Assembly (NCBI RefSeq): GCF_002939705.1
Contig: NZ_MDCB01000003.1
Location: 284,802-348,801 of the forward strand
DNA: 64,000 bases
DNA from: Xanthomonas albilineans
GTDB lineage: Bacteria; Pseudomonadota; Gammaproteobacteria; Xanthomonadales; Xanthomonadaceae
Direction: 5' to 3'
Below are positions 9,325 to 19,182 of this stretch, piece by piece. Every line of letters begins with the position of its first letter. The first letter of the stretch is position 1. The position numbers and the translations under genes were made by a program. The notes beneath the pieces are model-generated. The model did not search any database, was not told the DNA's origin, and saw nothing but the letters and a program-made list of their open reading frames with translations.

Positions 9325-9957
9325 ATGCGGTCCATTCAAATTTTGAGCTTGGCTGTGCTTTCCGCCCTTGCGTTTGCGCCTGCCGCATTCGCGCAGGATG
9401 ACGACACCGCATCCGGCAAGCACTTTTCCGTCGTCGGCAGTGCAACCCTGCTGGATCCGCACTCCAAGCCTGCCAATGGCTTGCACGTTGACGGCGGCCC
9501 GGCGCCGACCATCAGCGCCAGCTGGCTGATCAACGACAACTGGGCGGTCGAACTGTGGGGCGCGCCAGACAAGTTCAGCCACCGCGTACGCACCGATGCC
9601 GTCGGCAAGGTCGGTAACGTCAAGCAGCAGCCGGTGGCGCTGAGCGGCCAGTACCACTTCGGTGCGGCGGACAACGTGTTCCGTCCGTTCGTCGGCGTCG
9701 GCTACTACCAGTCCAACTTCAGCCACGAAAAGATCGATGCGCTCTCGGCCACCGGCAACCACGTGAGTCTGGACACCGCCAAGGGTGCGATCGGCACCGT
9801 CGGCGTGGACATGAACATCAACTCCACCTGGTTCGCCCGCGCCGACGCCCGCTACATGCGCTCGCGTCCGGAAGTGGAGGTTGCCGGCAGCGGCACCGGT
9901 CAGGAGCTGAAGCTGGATCCGTGGTTGGTCAGCTTCGGTGTCGGTGCGCGCTTCTAA
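9325..9957 (+). CDS. OmpW-family outer membrane protein
   Basis: A 210-aa secreted beta-barrel protein. A signal peptide (1-22, ending AFAQ) precedes alternating strands; features typical of OmpW are SWLINDNWAVELWG, RPFVGVGYYQSNFS and the C-terminal GVGARF with a terminal Phe, the outer membrane insertion signal. OmpW proteins form small eight-stranded barrels with a hydrophobic lumen and are linked to stress responses. The start at 9325 has GAGGAG seven bases upstream, whereas the longer upstream reading lacks a signal peptide at its N-terminus. A clear terminator follows at 9982-10010. Single-gene transcription unit. Confidence 0.92.
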   Translation: MRSIQILSLAVLSALAFAPAAFAQDDDTASGKHFSVVGSATLLDPHSKPANGLHVDGGPAPTISASWLINDNWAVELWGAPDKFSHRVRTDAVGKVGNVKQQPVALSGQYHFGAADNVFRPFVGVGYYQSNFSHEKIDALSATGNHVSLDTAKGAIGTVGVDMNINSTWFARADARYMRSRPEVEVAGSGTGQELKLDPWLVSFGVGARF

Positions 9958-9981
9958 GCATCGGAGTTGCATCGCAGACGC

Positions 9982-10011
9982 AAACGGGCCCGAACGGGCC
10001 CGTTTGTTTTT
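9982..10011 (+). terminator. Intrinsic terminator after the OmpW-like gene
   Basis: A perfect 10-bp stem (AAACGGGCCC / GGGCCCGTTT with a GAAC loop, 9982-10005) is followed by GTTTTTG. It sits 24 bases after the stop of the OmpW-like gene and between convergent genes, so it may also help to stop transcription arriving from metQ. Confidence 0.9.
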
Positions 10012-10069
10012 GTCGCGACACCACACGCCGACAGACAAGATCACAACTTCCTGACCACCAGCACCCGCA

Positions 10070-10876
10070 TCAGAATGCAGGCAGCACCGCGCCCTGGTAC
10101 TTGCGCAGGATGAAAGCCTTCACCTCCGGACTGGTCAACGCCTTGGCCAATTTCTGCACGCGCGGATCGTCCTTATTGTCGGCCCGAGCGACCAGGAAAT
10201 TGACGTATGGCGAATCCTTGCTTTCGATCGCCAGCGCGTCACGGGTCGGATTGAGCCCCGCATCGAGCGCGTAGTTGGTGTTGATCAACGCCAGATCGAC
10301 CTGCTCCAGCACCCGTGGCAGCATCGCCGAATCCAGTTCGCGAAACTTCAACTGTTTGGGATTGGACACGATGTCGCGTTGAGTCGAGAGCGCGTTACCC
10401 GGATCCTTGAGCTTAATGACCCCGGCCTTGTCCAGCAGGATCAACGCACGGCTGTTGTTGCTGGGATCGTTGGGAATCACCACGTCGGCGCCCTGCGGTA
10501 ACTCGGCCAGCGACTTGAAACGACGCGAATAGGCGCCGAATGGCTCGATATGCACGCCGACCACGGTGACCAGATCGCTCTTGCGGTCGTGGTTATAGGC
10601 TTGCAGATATGGCTCGGTCTGGAAGTAGTTCACGTCTATTTGCTTCTGCACCACCTGGTCGTTGGGCTGCACGTAATCGTTGAACACGCGCACGTCCAAA
10701 ATCACACCCTGCTGCTCCAGCATCGGCTTGACCACCTCCAGAATCTCGGCATGCGGCACCGCCGTGGCGGCAATGCTGAGGTGCGACACGTCGGCAGCGG
10801 AATCGGACTTGGCACAGGCACCCAGTGCAAGCACGGCAGCTGCGGCGAGCAAGAGACGAAACGGGAGTCTGGTCAT
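10070..10876 (-). CDS. metQ: Methionine ABC transporter substrate-binding lipoprotein
   Basis: MetQ (268 aa) captures D/L-methionine in the periplasm and delivers it to MetI. The signal sequence ends in a lipobox (LALGAC, Cys about 21), so it is a lipoprotein. NlpA-family features include AATAVPHAEILEVVKP, a QPNDQVV-like region, DVNYFQTEPYLQAY and IPNDPSNNSRALILL. The C-terminal VQKLAKALTSPEVKAFI is typical. It is the third gene of metN-metI-metQ on the minus strand, about 169 bases after metI. Start 10876 gives a normal signal peptide. Confidence 0.95.
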   Translation of the reverse strand: MTRLPFRLLLAAAAVLALGACAKSDSAADVSHLSIAATAVPHAEILEVVKPMLEQQGVILDVRVFNDYVQPNDQVVQKQIDVNYFQTEPYLQAYNHDRKSDLVTVVGVHIEPFGAYSRRFKSLAELPQGADVVIPNDPSNNSRALILLDKAGVIKLKDPGNALSTQRDIVSNPKQLKFRELDSAMLPRVLEQVDLALINTNYALDAGLNPTRDALAIESKDSPYVNFLVARADNKDDPRVQKLAKALTSPEVKAFILRKYQGAVLPAF

Positions 10877-11045
10877 GGCAGGAATCCAAAAACGTGAAAA
10901 AGAAGTGTGGCTAGCAACCGCAATGAACGCACGCTAGCAGACTGGCTGCAGCGTACGGAACACCCACGGCGTCAGAACGATTTTCGCCGCAATCGGGGGA
11001 TTGCATGAAACGCATGCGCGGCTGAAGCCGCTGCGACAACTGCAC

Positions 11046-11741
11046 TCAGCGCCGGCTGTAATGAGCAACCAGACGATCGCCAAGCATCTGCAACGCCTGC
11101 ACCAATACCAGCAGTAACAACACCGTGACCAGCGCCACGTCGGCATGCGAGCGTTGATAGCCATCGCGGTAGGCTAGGTCACCGAGGCCACCGGAACCGA
11201 TCGCGCCCCCCATCGCGGTGAAGCCGATCAGCGCAATCGTGGTGACGGTGGCACCGGCGATCAAGCCAGGTCGTGCCTCCGGCAATAGCACCCGCGTCAC
11301 CAGTTGCCAGGTGGTCGCGCCCATCGCAAGACTGGCTTCGACCACGCCACGCTCCACTTCGCGCAACGCCGTCTCCACCAAGCGCGCATAGAACGGTGCC
11401 GCGCCCACCACCAGCGGCAGGATCGCACCGCGCACCCCCAACGAAGTGCCCATCGCCCACAGAGTCAGCGGAATCATCGCGATCATCAGGATGATGAAGG
11501 GAACCGAACGCAGCATATTGATCGCCAGCGCCAGCATGCCGTACAGCAACGGTCGCTGATGGAGTTGGCGCGGTCCGACCAGAAACAACAGCACGCCTAG
11601 CGGCAAGCCGATCAGCAAGGTCAGCGGCAGCGCGCCAACCAGCATGATTAGCGTATCCAGCGTGGCACGGCCGATCTCGTTCCATTTATCGGCATCGAGA
11701 TGCCGGAATAAGCCACCGGTAGCGATCGCGAAGCAGGTCAT
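11046..11741 (-). CDS. metI: Methionine ABC transporter permease
   Basis: MetI (231 aa) is the inner-membrane channel of the methionine importer. Several hydrophobic helices are present, and the EAA loop that contacts the ATPase is visible ([20 protein letters not shown]). The C-terminal [14 protein letters not shown] is characteristic of MetI. The start overlaps the end of metN by four bases (ATGA-type), indicating translational coupling. Length agrees with the E. coli protein (217 aa) apart from a slightly longer N-terminus. Confidence 0.95.
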   Translation of the reverse strand: MTCFAIATGGLFRHLDADKWNEIGRATLDTLIMLVGALPLTLLIGLPLGVLLFLVGPRQLHQRPLLYGMLALAINMLRSVPFIILMIAMIPLTLWAMGTSLGVRGAILPLVVGAAPFYARLVETALREVERGVVEASLAMGATTWQLVTRVLLPEARPGLIAGATVTTIALIGFTAMGGAIGSGGLGDLAYRDGYQRSHADVALVTVLLLLVLVQALQMLGDRLVAHYSRR

Positions 11742-12748
11742 CGGCGCAGTTCCTCCACATGCACGCCGGCAGCGACGAATGCGGCCTGCGCCGCCTCAAT
11801 GTCACCACCGACCAGGGCCAGGGTGAGCTGGCCATACGGGGTGTCCTTGATCCGGTCGATGCGCCCGGACAGGATGTTGTAGTCCACTGCGGTGGTGCGG
11901 GCGATATGCCCGAGCAGCGGCGCGTAGGTGTCGGCACCGAGGAAGGTCAGCCGCAAGACGCGCCCGGCCACCGCGACAAGGTCGCGATGCAGTTCGCTCT
12001 CGTCCACATGCTCGGCTTCGGAGACGAAACGGCGGGTGGTCGGATGCTGCGGATGCAGAAATACATCGGTCACCGCTCCGATTTCCACCAGACGCCCGGC
12101 ATCGAGCACCGCCACGCGATCGCAGACCCGGCGGATCACTTCCATTTCATGAGTGATCAGCACGATGGTCAGGCCCAACTCGCGGTTGATCTGCGCCAGC
12201 AACGCCAGCACCGAGGCGGTGGTCTGCGGATCCAATGCGCTGGTGGCCTCGTCGCACAGCAGGATGCGCGGCCGCGTGGCAAGTGCGCGGGCGATGCCGA
12301 CGCGCTGCTTCTGTCCGCCCGACAATTGCGCCGGATACTTGCCGGCGTGTTCGGTCAATTCGACCCGAGCCAGCAGTTCGGCCACCCGCAAGTCGATGTC
12401 CGCGCGCGGCGTGCCCGCCAGTTCCAGCGGGAAGGCGACGTTGCCGGCGACCGTGCGCGAGGACAACAGATTGAAGTGCTGGAAGATCATGCCCACGCGC
12501 TGGCGCAGCGTCCGCAGCCCGGCACGGTCCAGCGCGGTGACGTCCTCGCCCCCGATGCGCAAGCATCCGCCGCTGGGCTCCTCCAGCCGGTTGATCAGCC
12601 GGATCAGGGTGGATTTACCGGCGCCGGAATGGCCGATGATGCCAAACACCTCGCCGGCCTCGATCCGCAGATCGAGCGGATGCAGCGCCACGACCGGCTG
12701 ACCGGCAACGCAATAGGACTTATGCAGGCGCTCGAACTGGATCACCAC
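11738..12748 (-). CDS. metN: Methionine ABC transporter ATP-binding protein
   Basis: MetN (336 aa) hydrolyses ATP to drive methionine uptake. It has a Walker A motif (GHSGAGKST, about 39-47), the ABC signature LSGGQKQR, Walker B ([12 protein letters not shown]) and the switch His in VLITHEME. After about residue 250 comes a C-terminal NIL/ACT-type domain, which in E. coli binds methionine and inhibits transport. It is first in metNIQ. Regulation by a MetJ- or MetR-type system would be expected, but I see no clear operator or riboswitch in the 100 bases upstream. Confidence 0.96.
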   Translation of the reverse strand: MVIQFERLHKSYCVAGQPVVALHPLDLRIEAGEVFGIIGHSGAGKSTLIRLINRLEEPSGGCLRIGGEDVTALDRAGLRTLRQRVGMIFQHFNLLSSRTVAGNVAFPLELAGTPRADIDLRVAELLARVELTEHAGKYPAQLSGGQKQRVGIARALATRPRILLCDEATSALDPQTTASVLALLAQINRELGLTIVLITHEMEVIRRVCDRVAVLDAGRLVEIGAVTDVFLHPQHPTTRRFVSEAEHVDESELHRDLVAVAGRVLRLTFLGADTYAPLLGHIARTTAVDYNILSGRIDRIKDTPYGQLTLALVGGDIEAAQAAFVAAGVHVEELRR

Positions 12749-12850
12749 ACGGTGCCATCAGCAAAGGGGGACAAAGCCTAACAGGCCAGGATGGCGGGTG
12801 TTATTCCATCGGATTCTAACCCCCGCATCGCGTGGCCGGCACCGACCAGG

Positions 12851-13747
12851 TCATGGGTGCATCTGCGGCGGCGGATGGGGTACGGCGCGTACCCGTTCGC
12901 GATGCAGCAGGTACAGGCCACTGGCGACGATGATCGCACCGCCCACCCAGGTCCAGATATCGGGCAGCGTGCGCCACAGCAGCCAATCCCATGGGATCAC
13001 CCACAGCAGGCCGCTGTATTCCAGCGGCGCGATCAGGGAGGCGTCGCCGCGGCGGAATGCCTGGGTCAGCGCGACTTGGCCCAGCGCCCCGGCCAGGCCC
13101 ATGGTGGCGATCCAGCCCGCATCGCGAGGATACAGCGGCGTCCATTCCGGCAGCGCCAACGCGCCAGCGCCTAATGCCATGAGCAATAAAAACCAGACCA
13201 CCAGCGACTGCGGCGTATCGCTGCGCGCCAGCAGGCTGACCAGGATCGTCGCCACCGCATAGGCACCGGCCGCCAGCAGTACCATCAGACCTGGCAGCGA
13301 GACCAGCCCTCCCACACCCGGCCGCAGCACCACCAACACGCCCACCAAGCCGATGCCGATCGCGGCCCAGCGCCGCGGGCCGACATGTTCGCCAAGCAAC
13401 GGCACCGACAGCGCCGCCACCAGCAGCGGCGAAACGAAGTAGATGGTATACGCGGTGGACAGCGACAGGTGGCGCAAAGCCCAGGCGAAGCAGGCGATCA
13501 TCGCGATACCAAGCATACCGCGCAGCAGATGCAGTCCCCAGCGCACCGGCATGATCGCCCGTGGCCCGGCGCTGAGCAGCACCCACAGCAACACGAACGG
13601 TAGCGAGGCGGCGCCGCGCAGCGTTGCAATCTGCAGCGCCGGATAATGCGCGCCGAGCAACTTCATCGCCACGTCCATCAGCGAGAAAAACGCGACCGCA
13701 GCGATCATCCACGCTGCAGCTACAGCATTGGTACGGGAACGGGGCAT
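12851..13747 (-). CDS. EamA/DMT-family transporter
   Basis: A 298-aa inner-membrane protein with about ten hydrophobic helices arranged as two EamA repeats: one starting AAWMIAAVAFFSLMDVAMKL, the second starting PGLMVLLAAGAYAVATILVS. Motifs such as LSLSTAYTIYFVSPLLVAAL and ALTQAFRRGDASLIAPLEY are typical of drug/metabolite exporters related to RhtA/YdcZ-like carriers. The substrate cannot be told from sequence. It stands alone between metN (103 bases downstream) and yajQ (72 bases upstream), all on the minus strand. Start MPRSRTNAVA at 13747. Confidence 0.88.
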   Translation of the reverse strand: MPRSRTNAVAAAWMIAAVAFFSLMDVAMKLLGAHYPALQIATLRGAASLPFVLLWVLLSAGPRAIMPVRWGLHLLRGMLGIAMIACFAWALRHLSLSTAYTIYFVSPLLVAALSVPLLGEHVGPRRWAAIGIGLVGVLVVLRPGVGGLVSLPGLMVLLAAGAYAVATILVSLLARSDTPQSLVVWFLLLMALGAGALALPEWTPLYPRDAGWIATMGLAGALGQVALTQAFRRGDASLIAPLEYSGLLWVIPWDWLLWRTLPDIWTWVGGAIIVASGLYLLHRERVRAVPHPPPQMHP

Positions 13748-13818
13748 GCGCGGATTATCGCCGCAATCGACGCCGGATGCCTATGCGCATGCGGCGTTGC
13801 CCACGCACCGCCTTGGGA

Positions 13819-14301
13819 TCAATCGCGGAAGTTGTCGAACTGCAACGGCAGTTCGAAATCGCTCTTTTTCAGCAAGGCGATCGCATCCTGCAGATCGTCG
13901 CGCTTTTTGCCGCTGACACGCAGTTTTTCGCCGTTGATCTGGGCTTCCACCTTGAGCTTGGCCTCCTTGAGCGTGGCGACGATCTTCTTGGCCAGCTTCT
14001 GCTCGATGCCTTGCTTGACGGTGACTTTCTGCCGCGCGCCAGCCAGATTGGTCTCCACATCGCCAAACTCCAGGCAGCGCACGTCGATGCCGCGAGCAAG
14101 CAGGCGCGCGCGCAAAATGTCGGTCATCTGCTTGAGTTGGAAGTCGCTGGGCGCGGACTGGGCGATGACCTGATCGTCCAGTTCGAACGCGGCCTGCACG
14201 CCCTTGAAGTCGAAGCGCGTGGCCAGTTCCCGATTGGCCTGGTCCACCGCATTGGTCAATTCGTGCTTGTCCACTTCGGAAACGACGTCGAAGGACGGCA
14301 T
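13819..14301 (-). CDS. yajQ: YajQ-family nucleotide-binding protein
   Basis: A 160-aa cytoplasmic protein of the YajQ (UPF0234) family. The N-terminus MPSFDVVSEVDKHELTNAVD and the segment TRFDFKGVQAAFELD are hallmarks. Members in Xanthomonas campestris (XC_3703) are reported to bind cyclic di-GMP and act with a LysR regulator to control virulence genes; that is knowledge of the family, not visible here. The window also encodes a diguanylate cyclase and an EAL protein, so a c-di-GMP receptor role is plausible. Monocistronic by appearance, with the divergent DUF1415 gene 141 bases away. Confidence 0.95.
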   Translation of the reverse strand: MPSFDVVSEVDKHELTNAVDQANRELATRFDFKGVQAAFELDDQVIAQSAPSDFQLKQMTDILRARLLARGIDVRCLEFGDVETNLAGARQKVTVKQGIEQKLAKKIVATLKEAKLKVEAQINGEKLRVSGKKRDDLQDAIALLKKSDFELPLQFDNFRD

Positions 14302-14442
14302 GGCAATTCCTCGAAAAAAGAACGTCTATCCTACCGATGTCGTTGCCGCGCTGCTGCCCGCACCGTGCCAGCCGCCGCATCGGGACACCCCGCATCCGGC
14401 ATACACTTGCCCGCCCGCGCTCTACACAACGTCGCCGCCGCC

Positions 14443-14997
14443 ATGGACCCCACGCCCGCCCCCCACACCGCCGATCCCATCGCACTGACCCGCCAGTGGC
14501 TGGAACGCGCGGTGATCGGTCTGAACCTGTGTCCGTTCGCCAAGGCGGTGTACGTCAAGCAGCAAGTGCGCTACGTGCTCAGCGATGCGACCACGCCCGA
14601 GGCCCTGCTCGAAGAATTGGCCGAGGAACTGCTGCTGCTGCGCGATACCCCAGCCGAACAGATCGACACCACGCTGATCGTGCATCCGCAAGTGCTGCAG
14701 GATTTCCTGGACTACAACGACTTCCTCGACAACGCCGACGCGGCGGTCGACGCACTGGAACTGCTGGGTATCCTGCAAGTCGCCAGTTTCCACCCGCACT
14801 ATCAATTCGCCGGCACCGCAGCGGACGACATCGGCAACTACACCAATCGCGCCCCCTTCCCCACCCTGCACCTGCTGCGCGAGGACAGCGTGGAACGTGC
14901 CGTGGCCGCGTTCCCGGACGCGGACGTGATCGTGGAACGCAATCTGCAGACGCTGGAGACACTGGGCGTGGACGGCTGGAAAACATTGTTCGGATAA
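14443..14997 (+). CDS. DUF1415-family protein
   Basis: A 184-aa soluble protein of the DUF1415 family, conserved in gammaproteobacteria with no established function. Family features are LTRQWLERAVIGLNLCPFAK at the N-terminus, ILQVASFHPHYQFAGT in the middle and FPTLHLLREDSVERAVAAFP. The start at 14443 (MDPTPAPHTA) gives the usual length; longer readings upstream overlap the divergent yajQ gene and are not credible. Conserved Cys and His residues (NLCPFAK, FHPHYQF) could bind a metal or be catalytic, which is speculation. Stands alone. Confidence 0.9.
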   Translation: MDPTPAPHTADPIALTRQWLERAVIGLNLCPFAKAVYVKQQVRYVLSDATTPEALLEELAEELLLLRDTPAEQIDTTLIVHPQVLQDFLDYNDFLDNADAAVDALELLGILQVASFHPHYQFAGTAADDIGNYTNRAPFPTLHLLREDSVERAVAAFPDADVIVERNLQTLETLGVDGWKTLFG

Positions 14998-15191
14998 GCC
15001 GTCGATCATCCAGGTCTGCCGCCGATCCGGGCGTTTTCCTCCGGCAAGGATCGACCATTGCAGGAGCAGGACCAATCGCGACAGCTTATCCCGTCACGTC
15101 TGCCACTCTCAGCGCACATCGCGTATCGTGGTTTTCCTGAACCCAGGATGTTCCCGGCGCAAGGCATGCGCACTTTGCGCAATCCAGACGG

Positions 15192-15890
15192 CTACTCGAA
15201 TACCTGCGCCAGCTCCATTGGCTCCAGCGCACGCCACTGCCCGGCCGGTAGTGCGTCCAACGCCAGGCCACCGATACGGCTACGGTGCAGCGCGAGCACA
15301 TGGTTGCCGAACGCGGCGAACATGCGTCGCACCTGGTGGTAACGGCCCTCGTGCAAGACAACGCGCACCTGACGCAGCCCCAGCACCTCCAATTGCACCG
15401 GCAGCAAGGGCGTGGTTTCGCCATCCAGCAACAACGTGCCACTGGCGAACTGCGCGGCCTCATCGCCACGCAGATCCTCGGCCAGGGTCGCCTCGTAGAT
15501 CTTGGCCAGACGCGACTTCGGCGAGACGATGCGATGCAGCAAGGCGCCATCGTCGGTCATCAACAGCAGACCGCTGGTATCGCGGTCCAGGCGTCCGACC
15601 GTGGACAGCAGCGGCGACCGCAGGCGAAACCGCGCTGGCAACAAGTCGTAGACGATACGTCCAGGGTCCTTGGTCGAACAGGTGTAGCCGACCGGCTTGT
15701 GCAACGCCAGGATCAGCCCCGGCGGCGGATCCAGCACCTCGCCATCGACCCGGATCGCCGCGTGCGGGACCTGATCGTCGGCATACAGGACATCGCCATC
15801 GGCATCGGTGATGCGTCCCTCACGGAACATCAGCGCCACTTGCTTGCGGCTGCCGTAGCCCAGGTTGGCCAGGTGTTTGACCAGCTTCAT
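15192..15890 (-). CDS. rsuA: RsuA-family 16S rRNA pseudouridine synthase
   Basis: A 232-aa enzyme that isomerises a uridine in rRNA, most likely U516 of 16S rRNA. An N-terminal S4 RNA-binding domain (1-60, VKHLANLGYGSRKQVALMFR) precedes the catalytic domain with the motif GRLDRDTSGLLLMTDDG, whose Asp is the nucleophile. HEGRYHQVRRMFAAFGNHV is the second family motif. It overlaps rsmC by four bases (ATGA), so two 16S modification enzymes are translationally coupled. A longer in-frame extension upstream is just the shadow of rsmC. A related large-subunit enzyme (RluE/RluF type) cannot be excluded. Confidence 0.88.
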   Translation of the reverse strand: MKLVKHLANLGYGSRKQVALMFREGRITDADGDVLYADDQVPHAAIRVDGEVLDPPPGLILALHKPVGYTCSTKDPGRIVYDLLPARFRLRSPLLSTVGRLDRDTSGLLLMTDDGALLHRIVSPKSRLAKIYEATLAEDLRGDEAAQFASGTLLLDGETTPLLPVQLEVLGLRQVRVVLHEGRYHQVRRMFAAFGNHVLALHRSRIGGLALDALPAGQWRALEPMELAQVFE

Positions 15891-16960
15891 CGACGTTCCG
15901 TCATGCGACTGCGCACTGCACAGATCAGCTTGAAACCGTCGCGGGTGGCGACCACCTCGGTCGCGCCGAAGCTGGCATCCAGCACCGCTTCGTAGGGCAG
16001 GTGTCGGTTGGCGACCAAATACAGGCGCCCGCCGGGCGTCAGCGCCTGCGCGGCCACCGCGATAAAGCGGCGACCGATGTCCGGCCGTTCCATCCGCCCG
16101 GGCGCGTGGAACGGCGGATTGCTGACGATGACGTCGTAGTGCGCAGGCAATCCCACGGTCACATCGTGCCAGTGGAAACCCAACGCCACCGTGGCCGCGG
16201 TCTGTGCCAGGTTGTGGCGCGCCAACGCCAACGCGCGCGCATCGGCTTCGAACAGATCCAACGCCGTGATCTGTGGACAGCGCGCCAGCAATTCGGCCGA
16301 CAGATAACCGTAGCCAGCACCGAGATCGGCGGCACGGCCGCGCAAGTCCGCCGGCAGATGCGCGGCCAAGAGCGCCGAAGCCGGGTCGATGCGGTCCCAG
16401 GCGAACACACCGGGACGGCTGCGGAAGCGCCCGTCGAGGATCGGCCGCGGCGCGTCCAGGGCCGCCCAGCGCTGCTGCAAAGCGGCGTCGTGCGTCTGGT
16501 GCAGGGGCGCGGTCCAATACACCCGGCAGTGGTGCTTGGTCAGCTTGCCGCCGAGGCCAGCCAATTGCCGCAGGTCGTCCTCGCCGGAGCGCGCGCCCTC
16601 ATTATTCGCTTGGCAGGCGACCACCACGCCACCGGGCGCGGCCAGCGCCAACGCACGTGCCAGCAGGGCCCGCGCCTCCTCGCGCTGGCGTGGCGGTAAC
16701 ACCAGCACCAGCGCATAACCGCCAGGATCGTCGTGGCTATCAACCTGCTCCGCACGAACCTCCCAGCCACCCTGCTGCAAAGCCGTGGCAAATGGGCGGT
16801 AATCCTGTTCGCAGACCAGTTGCGTCGCCTGCGCATGCTGGCGCAGCGCCCAACCCTCGCGCGCGCGCAAGAACAGCACCTTGCCGTCCGGCCAACGCAG
16901 GCTGCCCTGGGCGAACGGCAGGAACAGCGTGTCGAGGGGAGCATCTTGCACAGCCGGCAT
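15887..16960 (-). CDS. rsmC: 16S rRNA (guanine-N2) methyltransferase RsmC
   Basis: A class I SAM methyltransferase expected to make m2G1207 in 16S rRNA. The 357-aa protein has the duplicated architecture of RsmC: a degenerate N-terminal domain (about 1-170) and a catalytic domain with the SAM motif AADLGAGYGYLSAELL and the amino-methyltransferase motif IVSNPPFH. The ATG at 16960 (MPAVQDAPLD) was chosen over a GTG four codons earlier; neither has a strong ribosome-binding site, so the start is uncertain. Coupled to rsuA downstream. Confidence 0.9.
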   Translation of the reverse strand: MPAVQDAPLDTLFLPFAQGSLRWPDGKVLFLRAREGWALRQHAQATQLVCEQDYRPFATALQQGGWEVRAEQVDSHDDPGGYALVLVLPPRQREEARALLARALALAAPGGVVVACQANNEGARSGEDDLRQLAGLGGKLTKHHCRVYWTAPLHQTHDAALQQRWAALDAPRPILDGRFRSRPGVFAWDRIDPASALLAAHLPADLRGRAADLGAGYGYLSAELLARCPQITALDLFEADARALALARHNLAQTAATVALGFHWHDVTVGLPAHYDVIVSNPPFHAPGRMERPDIGRRFIAVAAQALTPGGRLYLVANRHLPYEAVLDASFGATEVVATRDGFKLICAVRSRMTERR

Positions 16961-17102
16961 CGGGAATCGCACTCGGGTGGGACGCGCATTCTACCGGGAG
17001 TGCGACAGTTGACTGGACTTTGCGCGAATCCAACGTCGCTTTGATGCGCCGGCAACATGCGCGCGCCTAGTGTGGGATGCACCCAATGCTTGGAGAAGCA
17101 AC

Positions 17103-17366
17103 ATGCGCGCAGTCTTCATCGGTGGCGTCGTCGACAACAGCGAAGTGGAACTGGATGGCAACCAACCGCCGTTGCACTATCCGGACAGCGCCGACAGTCA
17201 ACGCCTGCGCTATCGTCTGCACCAGCGTGGAGAGCGCGACGACGGCCGAGTGGTCTACGCCATTTACGCCGCACCAGGACTGGACGGCACCGAGGTCAAG
17301 CGCGTGTTCAACGAACGCGGCTATGCGCGCCGCTTCGGAGTGGAACCGGCGCTGGTGGCGCATTGA
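17103..17366 (+). CDS. Small conserved-looking hypothetical protein
   Basis: An 87-aa protein I do not recognise by function. The start MRAVFIGGVVDNSEVELDG at 17103 is preceded by TTGGAGAAG at good spacing, and base composition in all three codon positions looks like a real xanthomonad gene. It is charged and soluble, with no signal peptide or membrane segment; YAIYAAPGLDGTEVKRVFNE suggests a compact alpha/beta fold. It is divergent from rsmC (142 bases) and convergent with the sugar dehydrogenase gene. Probably a lineage-restricted cytoplasmic protein. Confidence 0.7.
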   Translation: MRAVFIGGVVDNSEVELDGNQPPLHYPDSADSQRLRYRLHQRGERDDGRVVYAIYAAPGLDGTEVKRVFNERGYARRFGVEPALVAH

Positions 17367-17524
17367 GCGCTCTAAAGGTGGCTCACAAAACGTCGCGAGT
17401 TGCTGTCGGGCAGTGGCGGGCAGCGCGGAGGACATGAAAATTCCGAGCACTGTCAGCGTCCGTCCAGCGGCGACGCAGTCGTTTTGTTAGTTACTCCGCG
17501 TGGGAGTGCGGCAACCGCTCATGC

Positions 17525-18859
17525 CTATCTGCCCATCTTCGGCGTGACCCGCCAGACCACGTTGCCGACATCGTCGGCAACCAGCAACGCGCCCGGCTTG
17601 TCCACCGCCACACCCACCGGGCGGCCTTGCGCGCGGCCTTCGACGTCGAGAAAACCGGTCAGCACATCCTGCGGCTTGCCAATGGGCTTGCCACCGACAA
17701 AGGGGACGTAGATGACCTTGTAACCGGAGGGCGGATCGCGATTCCAGGAGCCGTGCTGGCCGACGAAGGCGCCACCACGATAAGCCGGCGGCAACAACGT
17801 ACCTTCGTAAAAGACCAGGCCCAGCGACGCCGTATGTGCGCCAAGCGCATAGTCTGGCTTGATCGCGCTCGCTACCAACTGCGGATTTTGCGGCTGCACC
17901 CGCTCGTCCACATGCTGGCCGTAATAGCTATAGGGCCAGCCGTAAAAACCACCCTCGCGCACCGAGGTCATATAGTCCGGGACCAGATCGCTGCCGAGTT
18001 CGTCGCGCTCGTTGACCACCGTCCACAGCGTGTCGGTGCCGGGCTGCCAAGCCAACCCCACCGGATTACGCAGGCCACTGGCGAATACCCGGGTGGCGCC
18101 GCTGGTCACATCCACTTCCAGGATCGCCGCGCGGTTGAGCTCCTGTTCCATGCCATTCTCGGCAACGTTGCTATTGGAACCCACGCCAACGTAGAGCTTC
18201 TTACCATCGCGACTGGCCAACAGACTCTTGGTCCAGTGGTGATTGATGCCGCCGGGCAGGTTGGCGACGAAACTGGGTGCAGCACTGATTTGGGTATCGC
18301 CATCATTGTAGGGGAAGCTGACGAGCGCATCGGCATTGGCAACGTACAGGCGATCGCCAACCAGGGCCATCCCGAACGGGGAATACAGGCCCTTCAGAAA
18401 CTGCGTGCGCACTTCGGCCACGCCATCGCCGTCGGCATCGCGCAGCAAGGTAATGCGATTGGCACTGGATACCGCGGCACCTGCCTTGGCCATCATCGCA
18501 CTCTGAATCTTGTCGCGCAGGCCACCGCCTTGCGTATCCGGCGCTGGAGGTGCCGCGGTCTCGGCCACCAACACATCGCCGTTGGGCAGGACATACAGCC
18601 AGCGTGGATGATCCAGATCGCGCGCGAATGCATGCACCGCCAGGCCAGCGGCCGGTACCGGCATGGCACCGTCGACCCAGCCCTTGACCTCGGCGATCTT
18701 CACAGTGGGAATCATCTGCTTCACCGGATCGGGCAATACTGGATCCGGCCCCATGCCATCCTCGATGGAATATTTGGCGGTGTCGCCGCAAGCGGCGAGC
18801 AGCGCAACCGCAAGGGAGCACACCACCCAGCGGGCACGAATCGACGAAAACATGGACAT
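17525..18859 (-). CDS. PQQ-type sugar dehydrogenase / sorbosone dehydrogenase-like lipoprotein
   Basis: A 444-aa exported protein with a lipobox (LLAACGD, Cys near 25), so probably an outer-membrane-linked lipoprotein. The body is a six-bladed beta-propeller of the GSDH/sorbosone dehydrogenase family: [56 protein letters not shown] and [18 protein letters not shown] are family motifs. These proteins oxidise sugars in the periplasm using PQQ; whether this one binds PQQ cannot be read directly. I chose the ATG at 18859 over a longer upstream form because it leads straight into the signal peptide. No partner genes adjoin it. Confidence 0.85.
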   Translation of the reverse strand: MSMFSSIRARWVVCSLAVALLAACGDTAKYSIEDGMGPDPVLPDPVKQMIPTVKIAEVKGWVDGAMPVPAAGLAVHAFARDLDHPRWLYVLPNGDVLVAETAAPPAPDTQGGGLRDKIQSAMMAKAGAAVSSANRITLLRDADGDGVAEVRTQFLKGLYSPFGMALVGDRLYVANADALVSFPYNDGDTQISAAPSFVANLPGGINHHWTKSLLASRDGKKLYVGVGSNSNVAENGMEQELNRAAILEVDVTSGATRVFASGLRNPVGLAWQPGTDTLWTVVNERDELGSDLVPDYMTSVREGGFYGWPYSYYGQHVDERVQPQNPQLVASAIKPDYALGAHTASLGLVFYEGTLLPPAYRGGAFVGQHGSWNRDPPSGYKVIYVPFVGGKPIGKPQDVLTGFLDVEGRAQGRPVGVAVDKPGALLVADDVGNVVWRVTPKMGR

Positions 18860-19182
18860 GCGTCGTAGAGATCCAGGAAATCGGGCGGACGACGATGATG
18901 CACAGCCCCGCCACAGAAAAAGTGAAAGCCATGTCAAGAAGCGGCGGCGCGACGATCACGGCACCAGAACCGCCACGACCATCGGCACACCATGCGGATT
19001 CGTGCAACCAGAAAATTCATGCCGCATCGACGGGATCGCCCAGGTTCAATGCGCCCCTGAGCAGCACCACCTTCACCACCGTCTGCGCCACGCAACGCCT
19101 GTATCCCATGCACAATCGAGAGCGTGCCGGGGCACACGCCCCCATCATCGCACCCGCGACGCACATCGACCTGCAACGCGAC
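18860..19182. other. Intergenic region between sugar dehydrogenase and hybrid kinase
   Basis: These 323 bases lie upstream of the sugar dehydrogenase gene and downstream of the histidine kinase, both on the minus strand. I see no coding region, hairpin terminator or repeat here. It must contain the promoter of the dehydrogenase. Confidence 0.5.

Noticed and set aside
12749..12850. Possible SAM-type riboswitch before metN
   Set aside because: I could find no conserved riboswitch core or terminator pair in the 100 bases upstream; only a short spacer to the preceding gene.
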